This document shows positions 27,563-36,766 of a stretch of DNA of 64,000 nt, piece by piece. The translations under genes were made by a program, and so were the position numbers. The notes beneath the pieces were generated by a model that was given only the letters and a program-made list of their open reading frames with translations, did not search any database and was not told where the DNA came from. The stretch is taken from NCBI RefSeq assembly GCF_008312835.1, contig NZ_VSKS01000001.1:62001-126000 (forward strand), written 5' to 3'. Source of the stretch: Streptomyces marokkonensis. Lineage in GTDB: Bacteria; Actinomycetota; Actinomycetes; Streptomycetales; Streptomycetaceae. Each line of letters opens with the position of its first letter. Positions within the stretch are counted from its first letter, which is position 1.

Positions 27563-27790
27563 TCAGCGCTCTTCTTCGGGGGCGGGCGCGGGAGCGGTGA
27601 GCCGCTCCGACTCGTCCTGTATCTCAGCGGCGATCTTCTTGAGTTCCGGCTCGAACTTGCGACCGTGGTGGGCGCAGAAGAGCAGTTCTCCGCCGCTCAG
27701 CAGGACGACGCGCAGGTATGCCTGGGCGCCGCAGCGGTCGCAGCGATCGGCGGCCGTCAGCGGGCTCGCGGGGGTCAGAACAGTAGTCAC
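27563..27790 (-). CDS. Small zinc-ribbon-like protein (DUF7455-type)
   Basis: 75 aa. Cys17 and Cys20 (CDRCGAQA) plus Cys39 and His41/His42 (FCAHHGRKF) form a likely single zinc site; a charged helix and an Ala/Pro/Glu tail follow. Such short proteins are common next to DNA gyrase/topoisomerase genes in actinobacteria, but the function is unknown. It starts at GTG 27790, with GAAGAGG upstream. A 13-bp inverted repeat AGCTCG-A-CGAGCT sits at 27805-27817 in its leader. It is divergent from parE. Confidence 0.75.
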   Translation of the reverse strand: MTTVLTPASPLTAADRCDRCGAQAYLRVVLLSGGELLFCAHHGRKFEPELKKIAAEIQDESERLTAPAPAPEEER

Positions 27791-28230
27791 GTCGCCTCTT
27801 CTCTAGCTCGACGAGCTGTCGTACCAGGGTCAACATCCAACCAGCCCCAAAACGTTCCCGCTCGTGGCTTCTCTTCGGAAAAATCTTCCGAAGTGGGTGG
27901 CTGTTGCCGGTTGGCGGCGAATGTGCCGTAGTGCGTGTCTGGTGTGTCGTACGGATTCGCGTTCGTATCGGTGGTCGGCCCTCCCGGCTGGGTTGCCGGT
28001 TGTTCATGAGGACGTGCCCGGAGCCTAAATGGTTCATGCCTGGAAGGGAACGTGATGTGTGCTTCACTCCATCGAGGGATCGAACACGCATACGACTCTC
28101 GACTAGGGTGGGCACGGACGAGGGTGGCGTTACAACGGCTCTACCAGGCCTCGGTACCCTCTCACCGGTGACTGAAGCCGCGCCCTTACCCAAGAGGGCC
28201 CCATCTGAAATTCAGCGAGGAGCGAACCGC
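27791..28230. other. 440-bp divergent promoter region of parE and the zinc-ribbon gene
   Basis: The region is less GC-rich than its surroundings. It contains the 27805-27817 inverted repeat and a -10-like TAGGGT at 28104-28109 facing parE, which would give a leader of roughly 115 nt. Open frames here are not coding. Confidence 0.45.
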
Positions 28231-30354
28231 GTGACCGCCGAGACGTCCGTGCCGTCCACAGCGCTGCTGGCAGGAGCAGACCGGGACGGGTCCAACTACA
28301 CCGCGCGGCACCTGCTCGTCCTCGAGGGGCTCGAGGCCGTGCGGAAGCGCCCCGGCATGTACATCGGATCCACCGACAGCCGTGGACTGATGCACTGCCT
28401 CTGGGAAATCATCGACAACTCCGTCGACGAGGCCCTCGGGGACTACTGCGACCACATCGAGGTGGTCCTCCACGACGACGGCTCGGTGGAGGTCCGGGAC
28501 AACGGCCGGGGCATCCCCGTCGACGTCGAGCCCAAGACCGGCCTCTCCGGGGTCGAGGTCGTCATGACCAAGCTGCACGCCGGCGGGAAGTTCGGCGGCG
28601 GCTCGTACGCCGCCTCCGGCGGTCTGCACGGCGTCGGCGCCTCCGTCGTCAACGCCCTCTCCGCACGGCTCGACGTCGAGGTCGACCGCGGCGGGCACAC
28701 CCACGCGATCAGTTTCCGGCGCGGTGTCCCCGGCGCCTTCGCCGCCCTCGGCCCTGAGGCGAAGTTCGAGGCCGGCAGCGGACTGCGCAAGACCAAGAAG
28801 ATCCCCAAGAGCCGCAGCGGCACACGTGTGCGCTACTGGGCCGACCGCCAGATCTTCCTCAAGGACGCCAAGCTCGCCCTGGAGACGCTGCACCAGCGCG
28901 CCCGGCAGACCGCGTTCCTCGTGCCCGGCCTGACCATCGTCGTCCGTGACGAGTACGGGCTCGGCGAGGGCGGAAGCAAGGGCGAGGAGTCCTTCCGCTT
29001 CGACGGCGGCATCAGTGAGTTCTGCGAGTTCCTGGCCACCGACAGGCCCGTCTGCGACACCCTCCGCTTCACCGGGCAGGGCACCTTCAAGGAGACCGTC
29101 CCCGTCCTCGACGAGCACGGCCAGATGACGCCCACCGAGGTCACCCGCGAGCTCGGCGTCGACGTCGCGATGCGCTGGGGAACCGGGTACGACACCACGC
29201 TCAGGTCGTTCGTCAACATCATCGCCACGCCCAAGGGCGGCACCCATGTCGCCGGCTTCGAGCAGGCCGTCGCCAAGACGATGAACGAGGTGCTGCGCGC
29301 GAAGAAGATGCTCCGCGTGGCCGAGGACGACATCGTCAAGGACGACGCCCTCGAGGGCCTCACCGCGGTGGTCACGGTCCGTCTGGCCGAGCCGCAGTTC
29401 GAGGGTCAGACCAAGGAGGTCCTCGGCACCTCGGCGGCCCGCCGCATCGTGAACGGCGTGATCTCCAAGGAGCTCAAGGCGTTCCTGACCTCCAACAAGC
29501 GCGACGCCGCCCAGCAGGCCCGCGTCGTCATGGAGAAGGCCGTCGCCGCGGCCCGGACGCGTATCGCGGCTCGTCAGCACAAGGACGCGCAGCGCCGCAA
29601 GACGGCGCTGGAGTCCTCCTCGCTGCCCGCCAAGCTCGCCGACTGCCGCAGCGACGACGTCGACCGCAGCGAGCTGTTCATCGTCGAGGGAGACTCCGCG
29701 CTCGGCACGGCGAAGCTCGCCCGGAACTCCGAGTTCCAGGCCCTGCTGCCGATCCGCGGAAAGATCCTCAACGTCCAGAAGTCATCCGTGACGGACATGC
29801 TGAAGAACGCCGAGTGCGGCGCGATCATCCAGGTCATAGGGGCCGGGTCGGGGCGGACCTTCGACATCGACACCGCCCGCTACGGCAAGATCATCATGAT
29901 GACCGACGCCGACGTCGACGGCTCCCACATCCGCACGCTGCTGCTGACCCTGTTCCACCGCTACATGCGGCCCATGGTCGAGGCCGGCCGGGTGTTCGCC
30001 GCGGTGCCGCCGCTGCACCGCATCGAGCTGATCCAGCCCAGGAAGGGCCAGGACAAGTACGTCTACACGTACTCGGACCGGGAACTGCGCGACAAGCTCA
30101 TGGAGTTCCAGAGCAAGGGCGTCCGGTACAAGGACTCCATCCAGCGCTACAAGGGCCTCGGCGAGATGGACGCCGACCAGCTGGCCGAGACCACCATGGA
30201 CCCGCGCCACCGCACCCTGCGCCGGATCAACCTCACCGACCTGGAGGCCGCCGAACAGGTCTTCGACCTCCTCATGGGCAACGACGTCGCCCCGCGCAAG
30301 GAGTTCATCTCCAGCTCCGCGGCGACGCTGGACCGGTCCCGCATCGACGCGTAG
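28231..30354 (+). CDS. parE: ParE, DNA topoisomerase IV subunit B (GyrB-like)
   Basis: 707 aa. ATPase subunit that decatenates chromosomes with ParC. The GHKL ATPase has [19 protein letters not shown] and the [15 protein letters not shown] loop. The TOPRIM domain has [11 protein letters not shown] (GyrB normally has EGDSAGGSAK) and [15 protein letters not shown] with the metal-binding DxD. The partner ParC lies 8 kb away on the opposite strand, and both are distinct from the gyrA/gyrB pair near oriC. GTG 28231 has GAGGAG upstream; 109 further open codons are not coding. Confidence 0.95.
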   Translation: MTAETSVPSTALLAGADRDGSNYTARHLLVLEGLEAVRKRPGMYIGSTDSRGLMHCLWEIIDNSVDEALGDYCDHIEVVLHDDGSVEVRDNGRGIPVDVEPKTGLSGVEVVMTKLHAGGKFGGGSYAASGGLHGVGASVVNALSARLDVEVDRGGHTHAISFRRGVPGAFAALGPEAKFEAGSGLRKTKKIPKSRSGTRVRYWADRQIFLKDAKLALETLHQRARQTAFLVPGLTIVVRDEYGLGEGGSKGEESFRFDGGISEFCEFLATDRPVCDTLRFTGQGTFKETVPVLDEHGQMTPTEVTRELGVDVAMRWGTGYDTTLRSFVNIIATPKGGTHVAGFEQAVAKTMNEVLRAKKMLRVAEDDIVKDDALEGLTAVVTVRLAEPQFEGQTKEVLGTSAARRIVNGVISKELKAFLTSNKRDAAQQARVVMEKAVAAARTRIAARQHKDAQRRKTALESSSLPAKLADCRSDDVDRSELFIVEGDSALGTAKLARNSEFQALLPIRGKILNVQKSSVTDMLKNAECGAIIQVIGAGSGRTFDIDTARYGKIIMMTDADVDGSHIRTLLLTLFHRYMRPMVEAGRVFAAVPPLHRIELIQPRKGQDKYVYTYSDRELRDKLMEFQSKGVRYKDSIQRYKGLGEMDADQLAETTMDPRHRTLRRINLTDLEAAEQVFDLLMGNDVAPRKEFISSSAATLDRSRIDA

Positions 30355-30402
30355 CCGTCGCCCGGGGGCCGCGCACGGTCCGTCACCTGATGGGGTGAAG
30401 AG

Positions 30403-30435
30403 GAACGGGAAGAAGAGTCGGGGATCTTCCCGTTC
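30403..30435 (+). terminator. Terminator of parE
   Basis: An 11-bp perfect stem GAACGGGAAGA/TCTTCCCGTTC with an 11-nt loop, 48 bp after the parE stop and 15 bp before the next gene. It might also act on the next gene's promoter. Confidence 0.65.
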
Positions 30436-30450
30436 TGTCCATCCTTGGGC

Positions 30451-30909
30451 ATGCAGCCAAGCAATGCGGGGGACGTGAGCTACGACGATCCCTGGTACGA
30501 CGCCCTGGCCTCGGGCTGGGGCGAGTCGCCCCGAGCGGCGGGAGTGCCGTCGGCGCGACGCGAACAGGACACCGTGCCGGCCGCCGACGTGTACCTCGAG
30601 GTGCAGCGCAGCGCGGCCTTCCAGGAGGTGCGCAGCCGGTACCGGCGGTTCGTGGTCCCGGGGGTCGTGATCTTCTTCGCCTGGTACGTGGCGTACCTCG
30701 TGACCGCGACGACCGCGCCGGGGCTGATGGCACGGCCCGTCGCGGGCGCCGTGAACCTGGGCATGCTCGCCGGACTCGGTCAGTTCCTCACCACCTTCCT
30801 GCTGACCTGGGCCTACGTGCGTCACGCGCGGTTGCGCAGGGACCGGGCGGCGCTCCAGCTGCGCTGGGACACCCAGGAGCTGGCGCGGGGCAGAGGCGGC
30901 GCCTCGTGA
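30451..30909 (+). CDS. DUF485 membrane protein
   Basis: 152 aa. DUF485 proteins have two membrane helices and are almost always encoded just before a sodium:solute symporter of the acetate (ActP) type, as here. The helices are [19 protein letters not shown] (about 66-84) and [19 protein letters not shown] (about 104-122). The stop overlaps the symporter start (GTGA). The N-terminal [18 protein letters not shown] is soluble and conserved in Streptomyces. A TTG two codons upstream is a possible alternative start. Confidence 0.88.
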   Translation: MQPSNAGDVSYDDPWYDALASGWGESPRAAGVPSARREQDTVPAADVYLEVQRSAAFQEVRSRYRRFVVPGVVIFFAWYVAYLVTATTAPGLMARPVAGAVNLGMLAGLGQFLTTFLLTWAYVRHARLRRDRAALQLRWDTQELARGRGGAS

Positions 30910-32498
30910 CGGCCGATCATCAGACCACGGCGCTCGTGCTGTTCAGCGTGTTCGTCGCCGTGACGCTGGGCATCACCACCTGGGTGAGCCGCCACCGGCA
31001 GGGTTCCGCCGAGGAGTTCTACGCGGGCGGCCGGCTCTTCTCGCCGATGGAGAACGGTTTCGCCATCGCGGGCGACTACATGTCGGCCGCCTCCTTCCTC
31101 GGCATCTCCGGACTCATCGTGCTCGTCGGCTACGACGGGATGCTCTACTCGGTGGGCTTCCTGGTGGCCTGGCTGGTGGTCCTGTTCCTGGTCGCGGAAC
31201 TGGTGCGCAACTGCGGGCGGTTCACGCTCGCCGACGTGGTCGCGGCGCGCATGCGGGAACGGCCGGTGCGCATCGCGGCGGGAACCTCCTCGGTCACCGT
31301 GTCCGTTCTGTACCTGGTGGCGCAGATGGTGGGCGCGGGCAGCCTGGTCGCGCTGCTGCTCGGCGGCACCGGCGAGGCCGCGCAGGCGTGGACCGTCGTC
31401 GGCGTCGGCGTCCTCATGGTGATCTACGTGTCGCTGGGCGGGATGCGGGCCACCACGTGGATCCAGATCGTCAAGGCGGTCCTGCTGCTCGGCGGTACCG
31501 TCGCGCTGACCGTCCTGGTCCTGCTGCGGTTCCACGGCGACATCAACCGGCTGCTGCACACGGCGGCCGAGCGCAGCGGGCACGGGGACGCGTTCCTGGC
31601 GCCCGGGCTGTCCTACGGCGGGGACTGGACCGCGCGGTTGGACGTCATCAGCCTGGGGCTCGCCCTGGTCCTCGGTACGGCCGGGCTGCCGCACATCCTG
31701 AGCCGCTTCTACACCGTCCCCACCGCGCGGGCGGCGCGGCGCTCGGTCGTCTGGTCGATCGGACTCATCGGCGGCTTCTACCTGATGACGATCGTGCTCG
31801 GCTTCGGGGCCGCCGCCATCATCGGACCGGACGCCGTGCGCGCCTCCCACGCGTCGGGGAACACGGCGGTGCCCCTGCTCGCGCTCGACCTGGGCGGCGG
31901 CGCCGGCACCACGGGCGGGACGGTCCTCTTCGCGATCGTCGCCGCGGTCGCCTTCGCCACGATCCTCGCCGTGGTCGCCGGGATCACGCTGGCCTCCTCG
32001 GCGTCCGTGGCGCACGACCTGTACGCCTCCCTGCGACGCCGGCGCGGCACACCGCGCAGCGAGGTGGCCGTGGCCCGGGTCGCCTCGGTCGGCATCGGCC
32101 TGCTCGCGATCGCCCTCGGCCTGCTGGCCCGTGACCTCAACGTCGCGTTCCTCGTGGGCCTCGCCTTCGCCGTGGCCGCGTCCGCGAACCTGCCCGTGCT
32201 GCTCTACTCACTGTTCTGGCGCCGCTTCACCACGCGCGGAGCGGTGTGGTCCGTCTACGGGGGGCTGGTCCCGGCCGTGGTACTGGTCCTGCTGTCCCCC
32301 GTGGTGTCGGGCGGCCCCGACTCGCTCTTCCCCGGCGCCGGCTTCCAGATCTTCCCGCTGCAGAACCCGGGGCTGGTCTCCATCCCGCTGGGCTTCCTCG
32401 CGGGCTGGCTCGGCACGGTCACGTCGGCCGAGGTCCCCGACGAGGCCCGGCACGCGGAGACCGAGGTGCGTTCACTGACCGGCGCGGGGGCGGCCTAG
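30906..32498 (+). CDS. Sodium:solute symporter, acetate/cation (ActP-like) family
   Basis: 530 aa with about 13 membrane helices. SSS-family uptake of a small carboxylate with Na+ or H+. Recognisable segments are [20 protein letters not shown] with [15 protein letters not shown] in the first unit, [20 protein letters not shown], and [18 protein letters not shown] in the later part. It is translationally coupled to the DUF485 gene. A CitA/DcuS-type sensor and regulator facing it suggest induction by an external carboxylate. Acetate, propionate or pyruvate are all possible. Confidence 0.93.
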   Translation: MTADHQTTALVLFSVFVAVTLGITTWVSRHRQGSAEEFYAGGRLFSPMENGFAIAGDYMSAASFLGISGLIVLVGYDGMLYSVGFLVAWLVVLFLVAELVRNCGRFTLADVVAARMRERPVRIAAGTSSVTVSVLYLVAQMVGAGSLVALLLGGTGEAAQAWTVVGVGVLMVIYVSLGGMRATTWIQIVKAVLLLGGTVALTVLVLLRFHGDINRLLHTAAERSGHGDAFLAPGLSYGGDWTARLDVISLGLALVLGTAGLPHILSRFYTVPTARAARRSVVWSIGLIGGFYLMTIVLGFGAAAIIGPDAVRASHASGNTAVPLLALDLGGGAGTTGGTVLFAIVAAVAFATILAVVAGITLASSASVAHDLYASLRRRRGTPRSEVAVARVASVGIGLLAIALGLLARDLNVAFLVGLAFAVAASANLPVLLYSLFWRRFTTRGAVWSVYGGLVPAVVLVLLSPVVSGGPDSLFPGAGFQIFPLQNPGLVSIPLGFLAGWLGTVTSAEVPDEARHAETEVRSLTGAGAA

Positions 32499-32544
32499 GA
32501 CTGGCCCAGGAGACCGGCGGAGACGTACGGCGCCGGTGTCCGTA

Positions 32545-32570
32545 GGGAAGGGAGGGCACGGTTCCTTCCC
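32545..32570. terminator. Hairpin between symporter and response regulator
   Basis: Stem GGGAAGG/CCTTCCC with a 12-nt loop between two convergent genes; a modest candidate. Confidence 0.45.
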
Positions 32571-32591
32571 CCGCCCCCACGGGCCGTGTCC

Positions 32592-33272
32592 TCAGGCGCG
32601 GGTCGCCCACACGTAACGGTGTTCCGGGCGGCCCGCGTCGCCGTACTTGAGGGTCAGCGTGGCCCGTCCCGTGCGCTCCAGGAGCTTCAGATAACGCTGG
32701 GCGGTCTGGCGGCTCACTCCGGTGCGTTCGGCGATCTCCTGTGCCGACAGCGGGCCGTCGGCGTTCATCAGGGACTGCCGGACCAGTTCCGCGGTGGTGG
32801 GGGAGTGCCCCTTGGGCAGCTGGGGCTCGGCCGGCGCCGACAACGCGCCGAAGATGCGGTCCACCTCCGCCTGCTCCGCCTCGCCGCCGCCGTCGAGGGT
32901 GCGGCGCAGTTCCGCGTACGCCTCCAGTTTGGCCCGCAGCCCGGCGAAGGCGAACGGCTTGACCAGGTACTGCAGCGCGCCCTGGCGCATCGCCGCCTGC
33001 ACGGTGGACACGTCACGGGCCGCCGTCACCATGATCACGTCGGTCTGGTGGCCGCGCCGGCGCATCTCCTGGACGACCTCGAGTCCCGTCTCGTCGGGCA
33101 GGTAGTGGTCCAGGAGGACGAGGTCCAGCCCGGGCAGCGCCGCCAGGCCGGCGAGCGCCTCGGCCGCGCTGTGCGCCGTGCCGGCGACACGGAAGCCGGG
33201 CACCTTCTCGACGTAGGCGGCGTTGACCCGCGCGACCCGTATGTCGTCGTCCACCACCAGGACCTCGATCAT
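32592..33272 (-). CDS. CitB/DcuR-type response regulator
   Basis: 226 aa. The receiver domain has Asp8-Asp9-Asp10, phospho-acceptor Asp55, Thr83 and Lys105. The C-terminal helix-turn-helix (AQEIAERTGVSRQTAQRYLKLL, about 177-198) is the CitB-family form. The start overlaps the sensor kinase stop (ATGA), so the pair is co-translated. It probably activates a carboxylate transporter; the symporter that converges on it is the obvious candidate. Confidence 0.95.
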   Translation of the reverse strand: MIEVLVVDDDIRVARVNAAYVEKVPGFRVAGTAHSAAEALAGLAALPGLDLVLLDHYLPDETGLEVVQEMRRRGHQTDVIMVTAARDVSTVQAAMRQGALQYLVKPFAFAGLRAKLEAYAELRRTLDGGGEAEQAEVDRIFGALSAPAEPQLPKGHSPTTAELVRQSLMNADGPLSAQEIAERTGVSRQTAQRYLKLLERTGRATLTLKYGDAGRPEHRYVWATRA

Positions 33273-34942
33273 CGTGACTCCTCCTCGGTGGTCCGCGGGG
33301 CGCGGGCCCCGGTGAGAGCGGGTTCCGCGCCCGGTTCGGTCAGGGCCTCGGGCAGGATCACGGTGAACTCGGCGCCTCCGCCCCGCGCCTCACCCACGCT
33401 CGCGCTGCCTCCCTGCCGCTCGGCGAGCCTGCGCACAAGGGGCAGCCCGATGCCCCGTTCGCGGTGGGCCGGCGGCTCCTTGGTGGACCAGCCCTCGGTG
33501 AAGATCACCTCGCGCCGGCCGGGTGGCACTCCGGGCCCCGTGTCCCGCACCACGAGCACCGCCGTACGCCCCTCGGCGCGCAGTTCGACCTCCACGCGCG
33601 CGTCCGGTGTCCCCGCGGCGGCGTCCAGGGCGTTGTCCACCAGGTTGCCGACGACGGTGACGAGTCCCCGGGGGTCGACGAGCCGGTCCGGCAGCAGGGT
33701 CCGGTCCGAGATCCACAGGGCCACTCCGCGCTCCGCCGCGACCGTCGCCTTGCCCACCAGCAGCGCCGCGAGCAGTGGGTCCCGGATCTTCTCGGTGACC
33801 TGCTCCGACGTGGCCCGGTGATCGCCGACCACCTCGCCGACGAACTCCACGGCGTCGTCGTACATCTCCAGCTCCAGCAGGCCCAGCAGCGTGTGCATGC
33901 GGTTGGCGTGCTCGTGGTCCTGGGCGCGCAGCGCGTCGATCAGCCCGCGGGTGGAGTCCAGCTCGCGGCCGAGCCGGTCCAGCTCCGTGCGGTCGCGCAG
34001 GGTGGCCACGGCGCCGCCGTCGTCGGTCGGCATGCGGTTGGCGACCAGGACCCGCCGGCCGCGGACGGTGAGCAGGTCGGTGCCGGCCACCCGCCCGGCC
34101 AGCACGTCGGAGGTGCGTCCCGCGCCGAGCGCCTCGTCGGGGGAGCGGCCGACGGCCTCCTCGCCGATCCCCAGCAGGCGCTGCGCCTCGTCGTTCAGCA
34201 GGCGGATGCGCCCGCCGCGGTCCAGGGCGACGACCCCCTCCCGGATGCCGTGCAGCACGGCCTCGCGCTCCGCGAGCAGGGCCGCGATGTCGGAGAAGGC
34301 CAGGTCGCGGGTCTGCCGCTGCACCCGCCGGGAGATGAGCCAGGCCGCGAGCGCGCCCACGGCCAGGGCGCCGCCGGCGTAGGCGAACAGGCCCGGGATG
34401 GCGTGGATCAGCCGCGCCCGGACGCTGTCGTAGGCGATGCCGACCGAGACCGCCCCGATGATCTGCCCCTCGTCGTCCCGCAGCGGCACCTTGCCCCGCG
34501 CGGAGCGCCCGAGGGTGCCCTCGTCGATCTCCATGACCTCATGCCCGGCCAGCGCCTCGCCGGGGTCGGTCGACACCAGGCCCCCGATCCGCCGCGGGTC
34601 GGTGTGCGACCAGCGCACGCCCCGTTCGTCCAGCACCACGACGTACTCGGCGCCGGTGGCCTTCCTGATCCGTTCCGCCTCCCGTTGCACCGGTCCGTCC
34701 GGCGACGGCGCCGTGCTCCGCAGGTCGTCCGCGATCCGCTGCTGCTGGGCGGTGGTCTGCGCGATCGCGAGCGCGCGGCGCATCGCCTGGTCGTCCAGCT
34801 GGTCGCCGAGCGGTGCGAGGAACAGCCCGGTGGCGAGCACCGCGACCCCCGCGGCGATCGCCAGCTGCATCAGCAGGACCTGCGAGAACACCCGCCGCGG
34901 CAGGCCGAGGCGCAGGCGGCGTGCGGGGGGAGTGGGACTCAT
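33269..34942 (-). CDS. CitA/DcuS-type sensor histidine kinase
   Basis: 557 aa. The N-terminus is membrane helix - extracytoplasmic PDC/Cache sensor (about 45-175) - second helix (FAYAGGALAVGALAAWLI). A PAS domain (about 220-330), a short DHp region with the phospho-His in DHEHANRMHTLLGLL, and an HATPase (NLVDNALDAAAG, DTGPGVP, GIGLPLV) follow. This is the layout of kinases that sense citrate or C4-dicarboxylates. I prefer the ATG at 34942 to the TTG two codons earlier. TACCGT 7 nt upstream suggests a leaderless message. Confidence 0.95.
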   Translation of the reverse strand: MSPTPPARRLRLGLPRRVFSQVLLMQLAIAAGVAVLATGLFLAPLGDQLDDQAMRRALAIAQTTAQQQRIADDLRSTAPSPDGPVQREAERIRKATGAEYVVVLDERGVRWSHTDPRRIGGLVSTDPGEALAGHEVMEIDEGTLGRSARGKVPLRDDEGQIIGAVSVGIAYDSVRARLIHAIPGLFAYAGGALAVGALAAWLISRRVQRQTRDLAFSDIAALLAEREAVLHGIREGVVALDRGGRIRLLNDEAQRLLGIGEEAVGRSPDEALGAGRTSDVLAGRVAGTDLLTVRGRRVLVANRMPTDDGGAVATLRDRTELDRLGRELDSTRGLIDALRAQDHEHANRMHTLLGLLELEMYDDAVEFVGEVVGDHRATSEQVTEKIRDPLLAALLVGKATVAAERGVALWISDRTLLPDRLVDPRGLVTVVGNLVDNALDAAAGTPDARVEVELRAEGRTAVLVVRDTGPGVPPGRREVIFTEGWSTKEPPAHRERGIGLPLVRRLAERQGGSASVGEARGGGAEFTVILPEALTEPGAEPALTGARAPRTTEEESR

Positions 34943-34949
34943 ACCCAAG

Positions 34950-34955
34950 ACGGTA
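34950..34955 (-). promoter_or_regulatory. -10 box of the leaderless sensor-kinase operon
   Basis: TACCGT on the minus strand ends 7 nt before the ATG at 34942. Confidence 0.4.
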
Positions 34956-35026
34956 CGTGGCGGGGTGCGGGCTGCCGCCGGGGGTGTGGCGGGGATCTCC
35001 CGGGCGCGCCTGCCGTGCCCCTGCCG

Positions 35027-35965
35027 TCAGCTCGCCAGCGCCGCCACGGTCACCTCGCGGACGTCCACGACGTCCATCCGCGCGGGCGAGCCCAGGACCG
35101 GCCCGCAGCTCTCCGGACGGGGCGGCAGGGACGCGCCCTGGGCGACCTCCACCAGCCAGCGCCGCCCGTCCGCGTGGACGACGGTCACCTCCCAGCGGGG
35201 CCCCGCGCCGTCCGTCCGTGCGACGCTCAGCGCCTCCGCGGCGTACTCGCCCGCCGCACGCCGGACGGCCAGCTCGGCCGCCTGTCCGGGCCGCTCCCAG
35301 GCGGAGTTGCCACGGCACCCCTCGACGACGATCCGCCCCTCCCGCGCGCCGTGCAGCACGCCCTTGACGGCGTGCGCCTCGGCCCTGCCGTACGCGTAGC
35401 CGTACGGCAGGACGAGCACCGTGGGCGAGAAGCGGTGACCGCCGAGGTGGGTGACCTCCCAGACGCCCTCGGCCCCGGAGGCGGCGAGCTCGGCCGCCAG
35501 GGGACGCCCGAGCAGGGCACAGCAGCGGTCCCGCTTGCCGTTGGTGCAGACGAGGGCCAGCGGGTCACCCCGGTGGGGCCCGCCGCCGAGCGCCGCCCCG
35601 AAGCTCTCGGGTTCGCCGCGGCCGAGCGCGGCGAAGTCGAGGTCGAGCAGGCGTTCGGGGTCCGTGACGGTGGCGGCGTGCAGCCACACGTTTCCCGGAA
35701 CGGTGTGGGCCACGTACACCCGGCGGGCGGCAGGCACCCGGCAGTCCGCGTGGCGCCCGGCGCGGCGTATGAGCGCGATCCGCATCCCGGTTCCCCGCGC
35801 GGCGGCCTCCAGGGCCCGGCCCAGCGCGGGATCGAGGTGACTCGAGGTGAGCGCCTTGGCACCCCACGGCCCGGGCTGCTCCAGCAGCAGCCAGGTCCTC
35901 GCGGTGGCCGCGGTTCCCGCGACCGGCTCGTCGAGCTCGCGGGAGAGAGTTGAGCACGTACTCAC
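35027..35965 (-). CDS. Sucrase/ferredoxin-like protein (2Cys-2His [2Fe-2S] thioredoxin fold), iron-regulated
   Basis: 312 aa. The family (PF06999 type) has a thioredoxin-like ferredoxin domain. Likely cluster ligands are Cys140 and Cys148 (CTNGKRDRC) and His173 and His177 (VTHLGGH). Related proteins next to siderophore genes are thought to reduce ferric siderophores; a reductase role is inferred here. The GTG at 35965 follows directly on an iron box whose inner part also provides the -10 TAGGCT, 7 nt from the start: a leaderless, iron-repressed gene. There is no Shine-Dalgarno sequence. Confidence 0.85.
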   Translation of the reverse strand: MSTCSTLSRELDEPVAGTAATARTWLLLEQPGPWGAKALTSSHLDPALGRALEAAARGTGMRIALIRRAGRHADCRVPAARRVYVAHTVPGNVWLHAATVTDPERLLDLDFAALGRGEPESFGAALGGGPHRGDPLALVCTNGKRDRCCALLGRPLAAELAASGAEGVWEVTHLGGHRFSPTVLVLPYGYAYGRAEAHAVKGVLHGAREGRIVVEGCRGNSAWERPGQAAELAVRRAAGEYAAEALSVARTDGAGPRWEVTVVHADGRRWLVEVAQGASLPPRPESCGPVLGSPARMDVVDVREVTVAALAS

Positions 35966-35984
35966 AGAGGTGAGCCTAACCTGA
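35966..35984 (-). promoter_or_regulatory. DmdR/IdeR iron box overlapping the -10 of the ferredoxin-like gene
   Basis: On the minus strand TCAGGTTAGGCTCACCTCT matches 16 of 19 positions of the iron-box consensus TTAGGTTAGGCTCACCTAA. It abuts the GTG start codon and covers the presumed -10, so Fe2+-loaded DmdR1 would block initiation. Confidence 0.8.
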
Positions 35985-36249
35985 GTTGCTCAGGAGTGAC
36001 GTGTCGCCCCACCCATGTGCAGGTCAACGAGTTGCCGAGGCGGCTTCGGCCCCGCGCACCGACGCCGGGGCGCGTGCGCGGCGGCGCTCGTCGTGCCTCT
36101 GAGGAGCGTGGGTGATCCAGCCGGTCGTACGGGCGCCGCTGAGATCGTCCCGCCCGGGCGGCCGGTATGCCGGAGGAAGCGGTGAGGACGGCGAGCGCCA
36201 GGTCGACGTCGGCGTGCCGCGGAGTGTGACGGCCGGCGATGGTGCCGAC
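35985..36249. other. Gap with no supported gene
   Basis: A region of about 265 bp beyond the iron box. Open frames on both strands lack ribosome-binding sites and protein-like composition. I see nothing further in it. Confidence 0.4.
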
Positions 36250-36280
36250 GGAGCCCGGCGCGAGGCCGGCGCCGGGCTCC
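36250..36280 (-). terminator. Terminator of the DUF6082/small-ORF module
   Basis: A perfect 12-bp stem GGAGCCCGGCGC/GCGCCGGGCTCC with a 7-nt loop, 13 bp after the stop of the 34-aa ORF on the minus strand. Confidence 0.75.
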
Positions 36281-36293
36281 TCCGCGCGGACTC

Positions 36294-36398
36294 TCAACGG
36301 GACTGAGAGTCCTTCCGGTGCATCACCGCCGCGATCACCGCCGCTACGCCGGTGAGAGCTGTGCCGATGGCGCCCATGAGGGCCGCTGTCTCAAGCAC
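36294..36398 (-). CDS. 34-aa single-helix membrane protein
   Basis: A GTG-started ORF, too short for most gene callers. It begins VLETAALMGAIGTALTG, continues with a hydrophobic Ala/Val run and ends in the basic tail MHRKDSQSR: one membrane helix with a charged cytoplasmic end. Its start lies 8 bp inside the preceding gene and follows GGGGAGA, so translational coupling is likely. A strong hairpin follows its stop. The function is unknown; size and topology resemble small regulatory or type-I-toxin-like peptides, but nothing proves that. Confidence 0.5.
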   Translation of the reverse strand: MLETAALMGAIGTALTGVAAVIAAVMHRKDSQSR

Positions 36399-36579
36399 GG
36401 GGGATGTCTCCCCTCGCGCGCAGCAGGGTTTCGCGGCTGATCACCACGATCCGCTCGTGCTCGGCGCGGGCGGCGTCGGTCGGCAGTTTCGGGTCGAGTG
36501 ACGCCGTGGCGTCCGTACCGATGACGGCGAAGTTGCCGTCGGACAATTCAAAAATGTCGGGACAGGTGTCGCCGGTCAT
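36391..36579 (-). CDS. 62-aa small conserved Streptomyces protein (CPDIFEL...FAVIGTD type)
   Basis: 62 aa. The sequence CPDIFELSDGNFAVIGTDAT followed by HERIVVISRETLL is a pattern I recall from short Streptomyces proteins encoded beside DUF6082, DUF6879 or XRE-type genes; the function is unknown. I chose the ATG at 36579, which has GGGAG a few bases upstream. TTG/GTG starts up to 16 codons earlier are possible. It overlaps the 34-aa ORF downstream by 8 bp. Confidence 0.6.
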   Translation of the reverse strand: MTGDTCPDIFELSDGNFAVIGTDATASLDPKLPTDAARAEHERIVVISRETLLRARGDIPRA

Positions 36580-36766
36580 GCTCCCGCGTTCCCTGGGGGA
36601 GGCACCAATGCGACGCACGATTTCCAAGGGGGGTCCCCATTCTCACAGTGTGGCTGTTGGGCGGGGACAGAGTAATGGTCCGTGGTCACGGCTGCTGTCC
36701 GTCCAATGAGATGCGGTACTCCGGACGAGATCGTCGCGCGGTCGGCCGCAGGCGGAACAAGTACCG

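Noticed and set aside
34400-35399. Long plus-strand frames across the sensor kinase and ferredoxin genes
   Set aside because: They are shadows of two well-supported minus-strand genes.
35962-36306. Small frames on both strands between the iron box and the DUF6082 module
   Set aside because: No ribosome-binding sites, Arg/Pro-rich shadow composition, and one overlaps the iron box and the terminator.
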